Shown piece after piece: positions 55,959-64,000 of a DNA stretch of 64,000 nt. The notes below the pieces were generated by a model, which searched no databases, was not told the origin of the DNA, and was given only the letters and a program-made list of their open reading frames with translations. Source of the DNA: Sodalis glossinidius str. 'morsitans' (GTDB lineage: Bacteria > Pseudomonadota > Gammaproteobacteria > Enterobacterales > Enterobacteriaceae); the NCBI RefSeq assembly GCF_000010085.1, contig NC_007712.1, positions 3,906,001 to 3,970,000 on the forward strand. The letters run 5' to 3'. Position 1 is the first letter of the stretch; each line of letters opens with the position of its first letter. Both the position numbers and the translations under genes were made by a program.

Positions 55959-56372
55959 TCAGCGGAAATCCACGGTCTCCGGCTGCGCTAAATACAGCCG
56001 CGATGGCGATGACGGGGTTTCCGCGATCACCTGCCCGTGACGGATAACATAGCGCGGCGGCGTCTTGACGTCTTCATGGGTCAGGATCGCTTTGCGCTCG
56101 GCCCAACGGGCAATGCCCTCAAACAGCGTACCGGAATCGTTCCAGTGGAGGTCTCCGGCGGTCTGTGTAGTATCCAGATAAATGTGGGGTTCGACAAACG
56201 GCGGTATTGCTAATCCGCCCTCGGCATTAAGGACGCCTTCGCCGTCCTGCTGACCATGATTTTGCGGCGCCAGACGGCAGATGATTCCCTGCTCGAGGGT
56301 GATTTGACATAAACCTTCACGCCAGGGCAGCCGCCGGACGTGACTGATAGTATGCAGCAGGGGATTTGGCAC
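55959..56372 (-). pseudogene. codA: Cytosine deaminase CodA, in-frame internal deletion
   Basis: CodA converts cytosine to uracil. The 137-codon frame from 56372 joins the first about 103 residues (IPPFVEPHIYLDTTQTAG, then GTLFEGIARWAERKAILTHE) to the last about 30 (RYVIRHGQVIAETPSS, LYLAQPETVDFR). About 290 residues of the barrel, with the other metal ligands and catalytic residues, are gone. The metal-binding HIH is also changed to HIY. The frame is open, so automatic annotation may call it a gene, but it cannot deaminate. Confidence 0.88.
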
Positions 56373-56490
56373 GGGTTACCTCGCTTTTATCAGGTGCCTG
56401 CTTGATAGATAGCGTAACCGCGGCAGAATAACAACCGCATATAATTCATTACCTTTGCCGGGAGTCGCGGAAAAAGCGTAGTGACGTGCC

Positions 56491-56518
56491 GCCCGGCCCT
56501 ATCGGGATCAGGCCGGGC
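56491..56518 (-). terminator. GC-rich hairpin after trpS
   Basis: GCCCGGCC (56491-56498) and GGCCGGGC (56511-56518) form an 8-bp stem 20 bp past the trpS stop. No T tract follows on the minus strand, so it may be a weak or Rho-assisted terminator. Confidence 0.5.
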
Positions 56519-56538
56519 GCGCGAGGGGTATAAATGAC

Positions 56539-57543
56539 TCAGGGTTTGGCGACAAAGCCGACGGCTTCATAGACCTTGGCCAAGGTCACGCTGGCTTGAG
56601 CGCGGGCTTTTTCCGCCCCGTCCCGTAACACTTGATTCAAATAAGCTTCGTCGGCGCACAGGGCGTGGTAACGAGCCTGTAACGCGGTCAGCATTTCCGA
56701 CACCGCATCGGCCACGGCGGATTTCAGATGGCCGTACATTTTTCCGGCAAACGCCTGTTCCAGTTCCGCCACCGGCGTACCGGTCACGCCGGATAAAATA
56801 TCCAGCAAGTTGGAGACGCCGGGTTTGGCCACAGGATCATAGCGCACCACCGGCGGTTCATCGGAGTCGGTTACCGCCCGTTTAAGCTTCTTGACTACGG
56901 ATTTGGGATCTTCCAGCAGGGTGATGACGTTATTACGGTTGTCATCGGATTTCGACATCTTTTTCAAAGGATCCAGCAACGACATCACGCGCGCGCCGGA
57001 TTTGGGAATAAACGGTTCAGGAATGGTGAAGATCTCGCCATACAGCGCGTTAAACCGTTTGGCGATATCGCGGCTCAGCTCCAAATGCTGTTTCTGATCC
57101 TCCCCGACCGGCACCTGGTTGGTCTGATAAAGCAGAATGTCTGCCGCCATCAGCACCGGGTAATCAAACAGCCCGGCATTGATATTTTCGGCGTAACGGG
57201 CCGATTTATCCTTGAACTGGGTCATCCGGCTCAGTTCACCAAAATAGGTATAACAGTTCAGCAACCAGCCCAGTTGGCTATGCTCCGGCACATGCGACTG
57301 AATGAAAACCGTACTTTTAGCCGGATCGATACCGCAGGCCAGATACAGCGCCAGAACGTCCAGCGTTGCCTTACGCAGCTGCTGGGCATCCTGACGGGCG
57401 GTAATGGCATGTAGGTCGACGATGCAATAAATACAGTCATACTCGTCCTGCATGCTGACCCACTGACGCAGCGCACCCATATAGTTGCCAATAGTCAGTT
57501 CCCCTGACGGCTGCGCGCCGCTGAATACGATGGGCTTACTCAT
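56539..57543 (-). CDS. trpS: Tryptophanyl-tRNA synthetase
   Basis: Class I synthetase that charges tRNA-Trp. 334 residues. The HIGH-like motif is in SGAQPSGELTIGNYMGALRQ (about 8-27) and KMSKSDDN is at about 195-202. Essential and intact. Its start overlaps the gph stop by 4 bp at the end of the dam-rpe-gph-trpS operon. Confidence 0.98.
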   Translation of the reverse strand: MSKPIVFSGAQPSGELTIGNYMGALRQWVSMQDEYDCIYCIVDLHAITARQDAQQLRKATLDVLALYLACGIDPAKSTVFIQSHVPEHSQLGWLLNCYTYFGELSRMTQFKDKSARYAENINAGLFDYPVLMAADILLYQTNQVPVGEDQKQHLELSRDIAKRFNALYGEIFTIPEPFIPKSGARVMSLLDPLKKMSKSDDNRNNVITLLEDPKSVVKKLKRAVTDSDEPPVVRYDPVAKPGVSNLLDILSGVTGTPVAELEQAFAGKMYGHLKSAVADAVSEMLTALQARYHALCADEAYLNQVLRDGAEKARAQASVTLAKVYEAVGFVAKP

Positions 57544-58213
57544 TTTAAACGGCCCTGATTAACGAAAGGTGGCAGCCCGAGCACGGGCAAAAGATCGGCA
57601 AAACGGTCCAGAACGTAATCCGGGCGGCTCAGCGTGATCGCTTCACCATAGTTATAGCCATAGGTCATGCCGGCGCTTGGGCAGCCGGCGGCTTTGGCCG
57701 CGAGGATATCATTGCGCAAATCGCCGACGAACAGCAGCTCACGGGCATAAAGCCCCAAATGTCCGAGCACCAGATAAAGCGGGGCGAGATGCGGCTTCTT
57801 GGCCGTAACATCATCGCCGCCGATAATCAGCACAAAATGGCGCTCGATGCCGAGCGAGGCCAGCAACGGTGCGACAAAGGGTGTGGGCTTATTGGTCACC
57901 ACCGCCATCGGCAGCCCCTGAAGCGCCAACTGCGCCAACATATCCGCGACCTCGGGAAACAGCAAACTGCCCGACGCCACCGTCCCGGCATAATGTTCAT
58001 CGAAGCGCAGACGGGTAGCGCGTTGCAGCGCGCGCTCCACCAGCACATATCGGCGCCGTTGCCAATCCAGGTGGCAATGCGCGCCAGACCGGCCTGGGGC
58101 AGCCCCTGCTCTGACAGCGTTCGATCAAGAGCGACCGTTAAGCCGGGGGCGCTGTCGGTCAAAGTGCCGTCAAGATCGAATGCGATACCGCGGATAGGCT
58201 GTTCTTCACGCAT
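57540..58213 (-). pseudogene. gph: Phosphoglycolate phosphatase Gph, 2-bp insertion
   Basis: HAD-family phosphatase that removes 2-phosphoglycolate formed in DNA repair. The ATG at 58213 gives MREEQPIRGIAFDLDGTLTD, with the nucleophile DLDGT, to WIGNGAD. An extra AT (GATAT for GAT, near 58045-58050) shifts the frame. The rest, LVERALQRATRLRFDEHYAG, VTNKPTPFVAPLL and GGDDVTAKKPHLAP, is open to 57540. About 28 residues of the cap are also absent relative to E. coli, which may be older. It overlaps rpe by 8 bp. An ATG at 58046 could start only a headless product. Confidence 0.86.
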
Positions 58214-58886
58214 TCCCCGCCGCTCCCGCTAATGCCTGACGCATGGCGTCGATAACGGGTCGGTAATCCGGCTGGCTGAATATAGCAGAGCCGGCAACGA
58301 ACATATCGGCGCCCGCGGCGGCGATAGCGCCGATGTTGTCCACTTTGACGCCGCCGTCCACCTCAAGCCGGATATCCCTGCCGCTGCGATCGATAATCTG
58401 ACGCGCCTGGCGCAATTTATCCAGGGTCGAAGGCAGGAAAGACTGGCCTCCAAAACCGGGGTTGACCGACATCAGCAAAATGACATCAAGTTTATCCATC
58501 ACATACTCAAGGCAGCTTAGCGGCGTGGCGGGATTGAAGACCAGCCCGGCTTTGCAGCCGTGCTCCTTGATGAGCTGCAGTGAGCGGTCAACATGCTGCG
58601 ACGCCTCCGGGTGGAAGGTAATGTAACTGGCGCCGGCGGCGGCAAAATCCGGGATCAGGCGATCGACCGGCTTTACCATCAAATGCACGTCAATGGGGGC
58701 GGTAATGCCATAGTTACGCAGCGCTTTAAGCACCATCGGCCCCATGGTGAGATTCGGAACATAATGATTATCCATCACATCAAAATGCACCACGTCCGCC
58801 CCGGCGGCTAACACCCGGGCAGTATCTCCACCCAGGCGGGCAAAATCCGCGGAAAGGATGGAAGGAGCGATTAAATAGTTTTTCAT
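58206..58886 (-). CDS. rpe: Ribulose-phosphate 3-epimerase
   Basis: TIM-barrel enzyme interconverting ribulose-5-P and xylulose-5-P in the pentose phosphate pathway. 226 residues. Metal and catalytic residues are visible in HFDVMDNHYVPNLTMGP (about 34-50), DVHLMVKP (about 68) and LEVDGGVKVDNIG (about 174). Intact. Confidence 0.98.
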   Translation of the reverse strand: MKNYLIAPSILSADFARLGGDTARVLAAGADVVHFDVMDNHYVPNLTMGPMVLKALRNYGITAPIDVHLMVKPVDRLIPDFAAAGASYITFHPEASQHVDRSLQLIKEHGCKAGLVFNPATPLSCLEYVMDKLDVILLMSVNPGFGGQSFLPSTLDKLRQARQIIDRSGRDIRLEVDGGVKVDNIGAIAAAGADMFVAGSAIFSQPDYRPVIDAMRQALAGAAGNA

Positions 58887-58933
58887 CCATGTCTCCCGTC
58901 AGTTACGGTCAGTCTGCGGCGGGGCGGCCCCGC

Positions 58934-59746
58934 TCAGAGATATAACGCCAGCAGTTCATTCACGCTGCTGCGCCCGAAAATATTGCTGCTGATGGTGCGG
59001 CGTGCCGTGACATGATGCAGCACCGCATCGCCATACCATTGCCGGGTCAGCGCGGTATCGTGATTGGAAATCAGAACCGGTATCCGGCTTTCACGAGCCA
59101 GCTTGCTGGCGAGGCGCGCCAGGTTCTTCTGCTCGGTCAGACTAAAACTGTTGGTATGGTATGCCGTAAAGTTTGCGGTGGTCGAGAGCGGCACATAAGG
59201 CGGATCACAATATACCACCGAACCCGGTACGGCGCGGGATAGCGTTTGTTGGTAGTGCTCGCAAACAAACATCGCCCGACTGGCCTTCTCGGCGAACCGG
59301 TGCAGTTCCAACTCCGGAAAGTACGGCTTTTTATAGCGGCCGAAAGGAACGTTGAACTCACCTCTCAGGTTATATCGGCACAGACCGTTGTAGCAATGCC
59401 GGTTGAGATATAGAAACAGCACTGCGCGCCGATGGGCGTCCGTGCAGAGATTAAACTCGCTGCGCAGCAGGTAGTACACCTCAGAGATGTTGGCGTCGGC
59501 GGCAAATAAAGCCCGGGCATCGCGGATAAAATCGTTCGGGCGCTCTTTAACGATATTGAACAGATTGATGAGATCACTGTTGATATCGGCGAGGATGTAT
59601 CGGTCGTAATCGGTATTGAGAAACACCGAACCGGCGCCGACAAAAGGCTCTATTAAACAATCACCCTCCGGCAGGTGACGGCGAATATCCTCAATCAGCG
59701 GATACTTGCCGCCGGCCCATTTCAAAAATGCGCGGTTCTTCTTCAT
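58934..59746 (-). CDS. dam: DNA adenine methyltransferase (GATC)
   Basis: Methylates adenine in GATC, guiding mismatch repair and replication timing. 270 residues against 278 in E. coli. SAM-binding motif I is AFLKWAGGKYPLIEDI (about 6-21), the catalytic DPPY is at about 180-183 (VVYCDPPYVPLSTTANFTAY), and NRHCYNGLCRYNLRGEFN is conserved. The C-terminus SSNIFGRSSVNELLALYL differs from the E. coli SSNGGTRKKVDELLALY. Probably active. Confidence 0.95.
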   Translation of the reverse strand: MKKNRAFLKWAGGKYPLIEDIRRHLPEGDCLIEPFVGAGSVFLNTDYDRYILADINSDLINLFNIVKERPNDFIRDARALFAADANISEVYYLLRSEFNLCTDAHRRAVLFLYLNRHCYNGLCRYNLRGEFNVPFGRYKKPYFPELELHRFAEKASRAMFVCEHYQQTLSRAVPGSVVYCDPPYVPLSTTANFTAYHTNSFSLTEQKNLARLASKLARESRIPVLISNHDTALTRQWYGDAVLHHVTARRTISSNIFGRSSVNELLALYL

Positions 59747-59829
59747 GCCTTCGCTACTTACTCACACTCTTCAGAACCGCGGATTGTACCCTGTTTACCA
59801 TAACGCTACAGTGCTATCTTCAGGAACGC

Positions 59830-60696
59830 TTAATTATTTTGGTCCTTTTTAACCTGACCAATTTGCCGCGCCCAGGGCTTTTTAGCCTGTACATCGGCGG
59901 GCAATTTTGCCACCGCGTTTTTGGCCTGCGATAGCGAAGGATAAACCCCGTTTACCAACACGTACCAAGGCTTGCCGTCGCGGCGGGTCTGATAAACCCA
60001 GTAATGGCTCAGCTGCTGTTGACGCGCATAGGCGTTGAGCGTCGCCGGCTGCGAAGCGCTACTCAACTGTAGCGTGTAATAACCGGCGGGCGCAGACTGT
60101 ATCGAACCCGCGGCGCCCCCACTGGACGTGGAAGAAGCGGACGGCGCAGGGGCGCGAGAGCTCGCAGCCGCTTTTGGCGGTCTGGCGGTCTGGCGGTCGG
60201 CACTCGGCACCATCGGCGTTTGTTTCGGCTCCCAGCGGGCAGCGGTGGGCAAGGTGGAAACCGGCCCTTGGCCGTTCATTTGTGCGGTCCCGCCGTTGAC
60301 CTGGCTTCCCTGCTGCGACAAGGCATCGGCCATGTTGCCCGGTAATTCCACGCGTTGCTGTCCGCTCGGCGTAGTCACCGGCGCGCCGTTCTGTGCGTTG
60401 TTTGCTGTCGGCGCGGTAGCGCCAGGCGAAGACGGACCCGCGTCGGAGCCGGAGAGATCGATATTACGCTGACCGTTATTGTCCGCGCCCTGGTGGCCTG
60501 AATCGGTTCGGGACGGAGATTTCAGCGCTGAACCAATACTTATCACCAGCAACAGCAGCACCAAAATACCGATACCTATCATCAAATGCTGTCTGGATAC
60601 AGGTACTTTCGGCACGGTAGGTCTTTTCCGCTGGCGGGGGGGACGGCGGTCGCTGCTATCGGGTCTCAGTTCGTCTTCCGACTTGAACTCATCCAT
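59830..60696 (-). CDS. damX: SPOR-domain cell-division protein DamX
   Basis: Inner-membrane protein that goes to the division septum through its SPOR domain, which binds denuded peptidoglycan. 288 residues. A short basic cytoplasmic part precedes one membrane helix (LMIGIGILVLLLLVISIGSA, about 38-57). A Ser/Pro/Ala/Gln-rich linker follows, and then the SPOR domain (about 205-285: YTLQLSSASQPATLNAYARQ, GKPWYVLVNGVYPSLSQAKN). E. coli DamX is 428 residues, so the N-terminal region and linker are much shorter here. Confidence 0.92.
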   Translation of the reverse strand: MDEFKSEDELRPDSSDRRPPRQRKRPTVPKVPVSRQHLMIGIGILVLLLLVISIGSALKSPSRTDSGHQGADNNGQRNIDLSGSDAGPSSPGATAPTANNAQNGAPVTTPSGQQRVELPGNMADALSQQGSQVNGGTAQMNGQGPVSTLPTAARWEPKQTPMVPSADRQTARPPKAAASSRAPAPSASSTSSGGAAGSIQSAPAGYYTLQLSSASQPATLNAYARQQQLSHYWVYQTRRDGKPWYVLVNGVYPSLSQAKNAVAKLPADVQAKKPWARQIGQVKKDQNN

Positions 60697-60803
60697 ATAA
60701 AACTCTCCGACATGAGAGGGGTTTTTCCAGCGCCGGAGCGCGGGAAGGGTTTATCACATTAAACCGGGCTTCACCGACGCGCCCTGGCGCGCGGCCGGCC
60801 GGC

Positions 60804-61889
60804 TCAGGCCTGGCAATCCTTAATAGACGCCACCACCATATCATCAGCCACGCCGGTACGCACTTCCGCATTGCCCAGCGTCACCGGCAGGACCAGACGC
60901 AGCCGGCCGGCGATGACTTTTTTATCACGCATCATATGCGGCAGGTAATCTTCCGGCGCCATTTCCGCCGGACCGCTCATCGTCAGGCCGGCGCGCTGCA
61001 GCAGCGCACTCACCCGTTCAGCATCAGCATCGCTGAATTGACCGAGCCGACGCGCGGCGCGCACCGCCATCATCATGCCGGCGGCCACGGCTTCGCCATG
61101 CAGCCAGTTGCCATAACCCATGTGGGTTTCGATGGCATGGCCGTAGGTGTGGCCAAGATTCAGCAGAGCACGCTGGCCCTGCTCGCGTTCATCGGCAGCC
61201 ACTACGTCGGCTTTCAGCTCGCAGCAGCGACGGATGCAATAGGCCAGCGCTTGCGGCTCTAGCGCCAACAGCGCTTCGAGATTGTCTTCAAGCCAGGCAA
61301 AAAAAGCCGCATCAAGAATAATACCGTACTTGATAACTTCCGCCAGGCCCGAGGAGAGTTCCCGCCGCGGAAGCGTGTTGAGACAGTCCAAGTCAATGAC
61401 CACTGACGCAGGTTGATAGAAGGCGCCGATCATGTTCTTGCCGAGAGAATGATTGACGGCGGTTTTGCCGCCAACTGAGGAGTCAACCTGTGAGAGTAGC
61501 GTGGTAGGTGCCTGGATAAAACGCACACCGCGTTGATAACTGGCGGCGGCGAAACCGGCCAGATCGCCGATGACGCCGCCACCGAGCGCGATAAGGGTAG
61601 TATCGCGACCATGGGATTTAGCCAGCAGCGCGGTGAAAACCTGATCCAGCACGGTCAACGATTTATTCTGTTCACCGTCAGGCAATACGACCCGATCGAC
61701 CTTGACGCCGGCCTGGGTCAGCCGCTCGCACAGGGATTCCAGATACAGGGGAGCGAGGCGGTCGTTCGTCACCAGCATGGCGCTATCGCCGCGCGTTAAC
61801 GGCCAGAAAGACGCCGGATCATTGAATAATCCGGCGGCAATGGTAATCGGGTAGCTGCGCTCCCCTAATGTAACGGTAATCCTCTCCAT
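60804..61889 (-). CDS. aroB: 3-dehydroquinate synthase
   Basis: Second step of the shikimate pathway; NAD- and metal-dependent. 361 residues. NAD-binding motif GGGVIGDLAGFAAASYQRGV is at about 103-122. Metal ligands lie in SSGLAEVIKYGII (Glu, about 184), LNLGHTYGHAIE (His, about 247) and NWLHGEAVAAGM (His, about 264). Intact, following aroK by 40 bp. Confidence 0.98.
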   Translation of the reverse strand: MERITVTLGERSYPITIAAGLFNDPASFWPLTRGDSAMLVTNDRLAPLYLESLCERLTQAGVKVDRVVLPDGEQNKSLTVLDQVFTALLAKSHGRDTTLIALGGGVIGDLAGFAAASYQRGVRFIQAPTTLLSQVDSSVGGKTAVNHSLGKNMIGAFYQPASVVIDLDCLNTLPRRELSSGLAEVIKYGIILDAAFFAWLEDNLEALLALEPQALAYCIRRCCELKADVVAADEREQGQRALLNLGHTYGHAIETHMGYGNWLHGEAVAAGMMMAVRAARRLGQFSDADAERVSALLQRAGLTMSGPAEMAPEDYLPHMMRDKKVIAGRLRLVLPVTLGNAEVRTGVADDMVVASIKDCQA

Positions 61890-61929
61890 GGGACGCTCAG
61901 TGACCTTTTCGGCATCTCGTTAATTTAGA

Positions 61930-62451
61930 TTAGCTGCTTTCCAGCATATTGATAATTTGGTTAGCAACAACCTTGGCGCTTTGTTCATCAGTACGGATAG
62001 TCACGTCCGCTATTTCTTCATACAGCGGGTTGCGCTCGCGAGCCAGCGCTTCAAGTACCTCACGCGGCGGAGCTTCGACTTGCAACAGCGGGCGTTTCTT
62101 ATCACGCTGCGTACGGGCCAGCTGTTTTTCAATGGTGGTTTCGAGATAGACAACCACACCGCGGGCGGAGAGGCGGTTGCGTGTTTCGCGCGATTTCACG
62201 GAGCCACCGCCGGTAGCCAGCACAATCCCCTGCTTTTCGGTCAGTTCGTTGATGACTTTTTCTTCTCGATCGCGGAAGCCGTCTTCGCCTTCCACGTCAA
62301 ATACCCAGCCTACATCAGCCCCGGTGCGTCGCTCAATCTCTTGATCAGAATCGAAAAACTCCATATTAAGTTGTTGAGCCAACTGACGACCAATAGTGCT
62401 TTTGCCGGCACCCATAGGCCCAACCAGAAAGATATTGCGTTTCTCTGCCAT
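61930..62451 (-). CDS. aroK: Shikimate kinase I
   Basis: Phosphorylates shikimate with ATP. 173 residues, the E. coli length. P-loop GPMGAGKSTIGRQLA (about 11-25), substrate-binding Asp in FFDSDQEIERR (about 34) and GGGSVKSRETRNRL (about 79-92). Co-transcribed with aroB. Confidence 0.98.
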   Translation of the reverse strand: MAEKRNIFLVGPMGAGKSTIGRQLAQQLNMEFFDSDQEIERRTGADVGWVFDVEGEDGFRDREEKVINELTEKQGIVLATGGGSVKSRETRNRLSARGVVVYLETTIEKQLARTQRDKKRPLLQVEAPPREVLEALARERNPLYEEIADVTIRTDEQSAKVVANQIINMLESS

Positions 62452-62791
62452 GTTTTTCGGTATTACTAAGATTATTCGTTAATGACAACCCGCCCCGCCA
62501 ATCAAATTAGCGGCGGGACCTAAACTGAAACCTCATGAGCGTTAGTGCGAGAATCAGGCGAAAATTATCTCAACACTCCGGGTAGTTTGGCAACCGATTA
62601 AATCGATGCCCACACCGCAAGCGGAATTCCCGGTATCACCACCGGTATGACATTTGACGCAAAATCAGCGTTGCTCAATGGGTTACCCTTGTAAGCGAAA
62701 TCGCCGACAGCGTCAAATTGATAACGAAAAAAACGCATAAATTGTTGCCGCGTACCCGCTTTTGTTAGATGCAAGGGGCGGTAGTCTATCC
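62452..62791. other. Region between the hofQ relic and aroK
   Basis: 340 bp that must hold the aroKB promoter. A GC-rich imperfect hairpin (CCCGCC with GGCGGG, about 62490-62518) lies in the leader. I see no gene. Confidence 0.4.
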
Positions 62792-64000
62792 TCATATGCG
62801 GGTGAGCGTAATAAAAATAACTAATTCATGTTGTTTATAATTAGCTCGCTTGTGCTTAAATAACGCCCCGACCAGCGGGATATCGGCCAATAGCGGTACC
62901 CGATCGTGGCTGCGCTGCTTTTGATGCTGAAATATGCCGCCGAGCACGATGATTTCACCGTCGGCAATCGTTACCTGAGTTTTGATTTCTTCTGTATCGA
63001 TGGAACACCCTGGCTGTCTCCTTGCTTGATGATACTGCCCGGCACGTTCTGGCTCAGCCGCAAATCCAGGGTAATGCGCCCGTTGCGCAGAATACGCGGC
63101 GTCACCTCCATGCACAGCACCGCCTCCTTAAACTGGATAGAAGGGTGTTTGCCGTGGCCGCTGGTCATCGGATACGGAATTTGCGCCCCCTGCTTGATGC
63201 TGGCGGTTTGCTGATGGGCAGTAACAGCCACGGGCTCGCCAGGATATCCACCTTATTTTCCTGCTCAAGCGCGGTCAGCTCCAGCATACGACCATTCAGG
63301 CGCGCCAACGGGAGTCCGATGCGGGCTAGATGTCCGCCGACGGGCATTTTTACTAATGTACGCGCATCCGCTTGCGCGCTCTCCGCCGGATAGCGCCAGT
63401 TGACCCCGACTTCGCGCAAATTTTCCCGGCTGATGGTGACAATATGGGCGGTAATGAGCACCTGCTCCAGCGGAACATCCCAGACGGCGATCCAATCCCC
63501 CACGGCGGCCAGCGCGGAGGCGATATCGCGCAGCACCAGCGAATTGGTGCGCTTATCGAGCCGAACGCTTCCCCGGGGTGACAGCAGCGAACTGCGCTGG
63601 GCGTCAATGCTGCGCCCCACCTCGGCCGCATCGGCGTATTGCAGGGTAATCAACCGGTTAACCAGCGGCACGCCCTCCCCCCTCGCCGGCGTCGCGGCTT
63701 TTTCCGGCCGCGTGTCATCCGGCGCTCTTCTTGCAGCGATACCACCAGCGTGCGTCCCTGACGCGTTTGCTGCAGGCCGCCTGCCGTCAGAACCAGTTCC
63801 AGTACTTGGCGCCAGGGCATCTCGTACAGCCGCAGCGTAATCTCGCCTTCAACACCCGGCGTCACCACCAGATTCAGCCCACGCAGGGAGGCCAGCGCCT
63901 GCAGTACCGGCGCATCATCAGCACGCAGCGTCAACGTGCCCGATGCGGCGCCGCGCCGCAGAGAAAACAGAGTGGACGGCGGCATGTCGGCCGGCAGACC
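62792..64000 (-). pseudogene. hofQ: Secretin-like DNA-utilisation protein HofQ/PilQ, multiple frameshifts
   Basis: HofQ is the outer-membrane secretin thought to pass extracellular DNA for use as nutrient or in competence. Four frame segments are seen: LTLRADDAPVLQALASLRGL (to about 63700), RLITLQYADAAEVGRSIDAQ through REVGVNWRYPAESAQADA, IKQGAQIPYPMTSGHGKHPS with FKEAVLCMEVTPRILRNGRI, and EEIKTQVTIADGEIIVLGGI with VPLLADIPLVGALFKHKRAN to the TGA at 62792. The N-terminus runs off the right edge. Last lesions near 63680, 63210 and 63020. Confidence 0.87.

Overview
The window looks like an Enterobacterales (Gammaproteobacteria) chromosome in an advanced state of gene decay. Gene order follows the Escherichia coli 72-75 min region: dprA/def/fmt/rsmB/trkA/mscL/arfA, then the alpha, spc, S10 and str ribosomal operons, tus/fkpA/slyD/kefB/yheS/crp, argD/pabA/fic/ppiA, and trpS/gph/rpe/dam/damX/aroB/aroK/hofQ. 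Roughly a third of the recognisable genes are broken by frameshifts, nonsense codons or deletions. Housekeeping genes are intact and the intergenic stretches are long and eroded. This is the pattern of a recently host-restricted insect symbiont such as Sodalis. That assignment is an inference from gene order and pseudogene style, not from a search.

Layout. 1-1908: dprA (minus strand) split by a dead IS256-type element that still has a 9-bp target duplication. 2041-6910: def, fmt, rsmB, trkA (intact) and mscL (tail frameshifted). 6943-7556: arfA (frameshifted, RNase III-type hairpin kept) and a shortened DUF1992 gene. 7557-11590: AT-rich decayed island with two unidentified broken genes and an fhuE remnant. 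11597-25537 (minus): alpha, spc and S10 operons, all genes intact, with three promoters and their leaders recognisable. 25800-26547: bfr (broken) and bfd. 26818-28839: decayed marR / membrane protein / MFS cluster. 28967-33544 (minus): str operon (rpsL, rpsG, fusA, tufA), intact. 33567-35347: tusBCD and yheO. 35555-40035: fkpA, slyX, slyD, yheV and a kefB/kefG deletion fusion. 40163-45533: yheS, a broken lysE-type gene, yheU, prkB, yhfA, crp. 45585-50801: yhfK (broken), argD (broken by an 8-bp tandem duplication), pabA, and the fic and yhfG pair (both broken). 51161-56372: ppiA, then five relics or small genes (tsgA, a nickel transporter, a DUF1127 gene, yjiR, codA). 56539-64000 (minus): trpS, gph (broken), rpe, dam, damX, aroB, aroK, and hofQ (broken, running off the right edge).

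How it fits together. Translation (ribosomal proteins, EF-G, EF-Tu, deformylase, formyltransferase, TrpRS, TusBCD, RsmB), transcription (RpoA, CRP), secretion (SecY), periplasmic folding (FkpA, PpiA) and chorismate/folate supply (AroB, AroK, PabA) are kept. Lost or damaged functions are iron uptake and storage (fhuE, bfr), potassium efflux protection (kefGB), arginine synthesis (argD), pyrimidine salvage (codA), DNA uptake (dprA, hofQ), the fic/yhfG pair and several exporters. I found no CRISPR array, no tRNA or rRNA gene, no intact mobile element and no convincing undescribed system. The least explained DNA is the 7.6-10.4 kb island.
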